From: Desulfobacterales bacterium
GTDB lineage: Bacteria > Desulfobacterota > Desulfobacteria > Desulfobacterales > Desulfobacteraceae
Assembly (NCBI GenBank): GCA_022361095.1
Contig: JAKSBO010000325.1
Span: 1 to 7,352, forward strand
Length of the DNA: 7,352 bases
Reading direction: 5' to 3'
Under the pieces are notes generated by a model. That model did not search any database and was not told the origin of the DNA. It saw only the letters and a program-made list of their open reading frames with translations. Shown here in pieces: positions 5,773-7,352 of the stretch. Made by a program: the position numbers and the translations under genes. Each line of letters starts with the position of its first letter. Positions within the stretch are counted from its first letter, which is position 1.

Positions 5773-6599
5773 TGATAAAGAGCAGAAGAAGCTTTCTTAA
5801 AGTAGCGGGTATTGCTGCCATCGGAATGGGTGCTGCTCCGGTAATGAATCTTGCCGCATCAGACTCCCAGGGCCACGGCAGTGCCGGACCCGAAATCACC
5901 AGAAACGAAGAGGCCATGCATGCCGAACGGTGGGGTATGGTCATCGACACCTCCAAGTTGACCGAAGAAGTTGCTGAAGCGGTTAAGGAAGTCTGTCATA
6001 AAACCCATAACGTACCGGATTTCACCATGGAACCGGACCTTGAAAAATACCCCGGTACCCGCCCGGTCAGAGAAGGACAGGAAATCAAATGGATTTGGCC
6101 TGAACATTTCCACTATGCATTCCCTGACAAGGAAGATGAGTTCCTGGCTGAAAAATTCCATCACCTTCCCTTTCTTGTGACTTGCAACCACTGCAAAAAT
6201 GCGCCCTGTGTCCAGGCATGTCCTACCCAGGCGACATTCAAGCGTGAAGACGGTATCGTCATCATGGACTACCACCGCTGTATCGGCTGCCGGTTCTGCA
6301 TGGCGGCCTGCCCTTACGGTTCAAGAAATTTCAACTTCAGAGACCCCCGTCCCTTCATCGAAGAGACCGCCCCGGGTTTCCCCACCCGGACCAAGGGTGT
6401 TGTTGAAAAATGCAACCTGTGTGCCGAACGTCTGGCCAAAGGAGAGCAGCCCCATTGTGTGGAAGCAAGCGAAGGCGCCATCGTTGTCGGAGACCTGGAA
6501 GATCCTGATTCCGAAATCAGACATCTCCTGGCCGAACATTATACAATCAGACGTAAACAGTCCCTGGGTACCGAACCCAGTGTTTACTACATCGTTTAA
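5769..6599 (+). CDS. dsrO: DsrO, Tat-exported periplasmic ferredoxin-like subunit
   Basis: The 276-residue precursor opens with a classic twin-arginine signal (SRRSFLK, 5-11, then a hydrophobic stretch to ~30), so it folds with its clusters before export to the periplasm. It belongs to the PsrB/NrfC/HybA Fe-S family. Two ferredoxin motifs are complete: Cys139/142/147/151 and Cys171/174/177/181. A further site can be made from Cys215/218/230 plus Cys76. These twelve are all the cysteines present, predicting three [4Fe-4S] clusters. The usual N-terminal CxxCxxCxxxC motif has lost its first three Cys, and Ser234 replaces the last Cys of the fourth motif. DsrO shuttles electrons between DsrJ and the quinone-site protein DsrP. 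The ATG at 5769 overlaps the dsrJ stop, but the adjacent ATG at 5772 sits eight bases from AAGGAG (5758-5763) and may be the true start. Confidence 0.94.
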   Translation: MMIKSRRSFLKVAGIAAIGMGAAPVMNLAASDSQGHGSAGPEITRNEEAMHAERWGMVIDTSKLTEEVAEAVKEVCHKTHNVPDFTMEPDLEKYPGTRPVREGQEIKWIWPEHFHYAFPDKEDEFLAEKFHHLPFLVTCNHCKNAPCVQACPTQATFKREDGIVIMDYHRCIGCRFCMAACPYGSRNFNFRDPRPFIEETAPGFPTRTKGVVEKCNLCAERLAKGEQPHCVEASEGAIVVGDLEDPDSEIRHLLAEHYTIRRKQSLGTEPSVYYIV

Positions 6600-6610
6600 G
6601 AGAGGCGACT

Positions 6611-7352
6611 ATGCTTGAGATAGCTATTAAAGGAAGTAAAAAATATTGGTTGTGGATCGGCCTTTTGCTCGCTGTCATGGGTGCAGGCGGTCTTGCCTAC
6701 CTTGACCAGTTTCTGAACGGTCTGCAGATCACGGGCATGAGCCGGGACGTCTCCTGGGGATTTTATATCGCCAATTTCACCTTTCTTGTGGGTGTTGCCG
6801 CAGGTGGTGTAATGGTGGTTATCCCCTACTACCTGCATGATTACGAAAAATTTCACCGGATTACGATTTTAGGTGAGTTCCTGGCAGTTGCCTGCCTGAT
6901 CATGTGCCTGCTGTTCATTGTTGTGGACTTAGGCCAGCCCACGCGTATGCTGAACGTACTGCTTTACCCCACCCCCCACTCCATGCTCTTTTATGACATG
7001 ATCGTTCTCAACGGTTACCTGTTTTTGAACATTGTTGTGGGCTGGAAGGTACTTGAAGCTGAAAGAAACCAGGTTGAACCTGTGTGGTGGACCAAACCCC
7101 TGGTTCTGGTATCCATCCCCTTTGCCATCGGCATCCATACGGTAACCGCATACCTGTATTGCGGTCTGCCCGGCCGCGGGTTCTGGCTGACAGCCATCCT
7201 GGCCCCCAGATTCCTTGCGTCTGCCTTTGCTGCAGGCCCTGCGTTTCTGATCATTCTTTGCTACATCATCAAAAAATTCACCAAGTTTGATCCGGGCTGG
7301 GAAGCCATGCAGACCTTGTCAAAAATTGTCTGCTACGCCATCATTGCCAACC
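6611..7352 (+). CDS. dsrP: DsrP, NrfD/PsrC-family integral membrane subunit (3' end outside window)
   Basis: The first 247 codons of an NrfD-type protein (family length near 390-400) are present; the frame is open to the edge. Hydrophobic helices lie at about 13-32, 50-74, 87-107, 127-147, 165-183 and 195-220. The DLGQPTR loop at 106-112 matches the conserved D-L-G-x-P-x-R segment of NrfD/PsrC proteins, and YIANF (52-56) lies in the helix near the quinone site of that family. DsrP is expected to bind menaquinone near the periplasmic face and pass electrons to or from DsrO. It carries no heme-binding motif in this part, as is usual for NrfD types. The start ATG follows GAGAGG (6600-6605) by five bases, and the gap to dsrO is 11 bases. 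Confidence 0.92.
   Translation, partial: MLEIAIKGSKKYWLWIGLLLAVMGAGGLAYLDQFLNGLQITGMSRDVSWGFYIANFTFLVGVAAGGVMVVIPYYLHDYEKFHRITILGEFLAVACLIMCLLFIVVDLGQPTRMLNVLLYPTPHSMLFYDMIVLNGYLFLNIVVGWKVLEAERNQVEPVWWTKPLVLVSIPFAIGIHTVTAYLYCGLPGRGFWLTAILAPRFLASAFAAGPAFLIILCYIIKKFTKFDPGWEAMQTLSKIVCYAIIAN

Noticed and set aside
1..7352. tRNA, rRNA, CRISPR arrays, riboswitches, transposase genes
   Set aside because: No repeat-spacer pattern, conserved RNA core or transposase motif was seen. The gaps between genes are too short or lack the needed structures.

Overview
The window looks like the chromosome of a sulfate-reducing bacterium. Its right-hand two thirds is the start of the dsrMKJOP operon, which encodes the membrane electron-transfer complex of dissimilatory sulfite reduction. 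Gene order M-K-J-O-P, the triheme DsrJ, the HdrD-like DsrK and the RsbRD_N-domain gene in front of dsrM all fit Desulfobacterota, probably the Desulfobacterales (Desulfobacter/Desulfobacula-like). That placement is from recognition of protein families, not from a search.

Layout. Positions 2-460 hold the C-terminal half of a GT4 glycosyltransferase. It overlaps by 20 bases a class I SAM methyltransferase (441-1154), probably a surface-polysaccharide or glycolipid pair. Directly after the methyltransferase stop lies a ~98 bp hairpin-forming, MITE-like element with near-perfect terminal inverted repeats and a 5 bp flanking direct repeat. A convergent gene (1265-1798, minus strand) encodes a PagL-type lipid A 3-O-deacylase. 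An AT-rich divergent intergenic region (1799-2135) carries plausible promoters in both directions. The plus-strand unit then begins with a stand-alone RsbRD_N-domain protein (2136-2651, TTG start without a clear ribosome binding site). A 9 bp stem-loop follows, then dsrM (2706-3713), dsrK (3717-5375), dsrJ (5377-5772), dsrO (5769-6599) and dsrP (6611 to the window edge, incomplete).

How the genes work together. DsrO (periplasmic, Tat-exported Fe-S protein), DsrJ (periplasmic triheme cytochrome c) and DsrP (NrfD/PsrC-type quinone-interacting membrane protein) form one module. DsrM (NarI-like diheme cytochrome b) and DsrK (cytoplasmic HdrD-like Fe-S protein) form the other. Together they are thought to pass electrons between periplasm, menaquinone pool and the cytoplasmic DsrC trisulfide. 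Spacings of 3, 1, -4 and 11 bases, each with a good ribosome binding site, indicate tight co-translation.

The most notable readings are these. DsrO has exactly 12 cysteines, arranged as if one whole [4Fe-4S] site had been cleanly removed from the usual four-cluster fold. The CCG motif of DsrK ends in CxxD rather than CxxC. DsrM shows the NarI 10/18 heme-histidine spacing. There is also the MITE-like element and the lone RsbRD_N gene heading the respiratory operon. I do not see a wholly novel multigene system.
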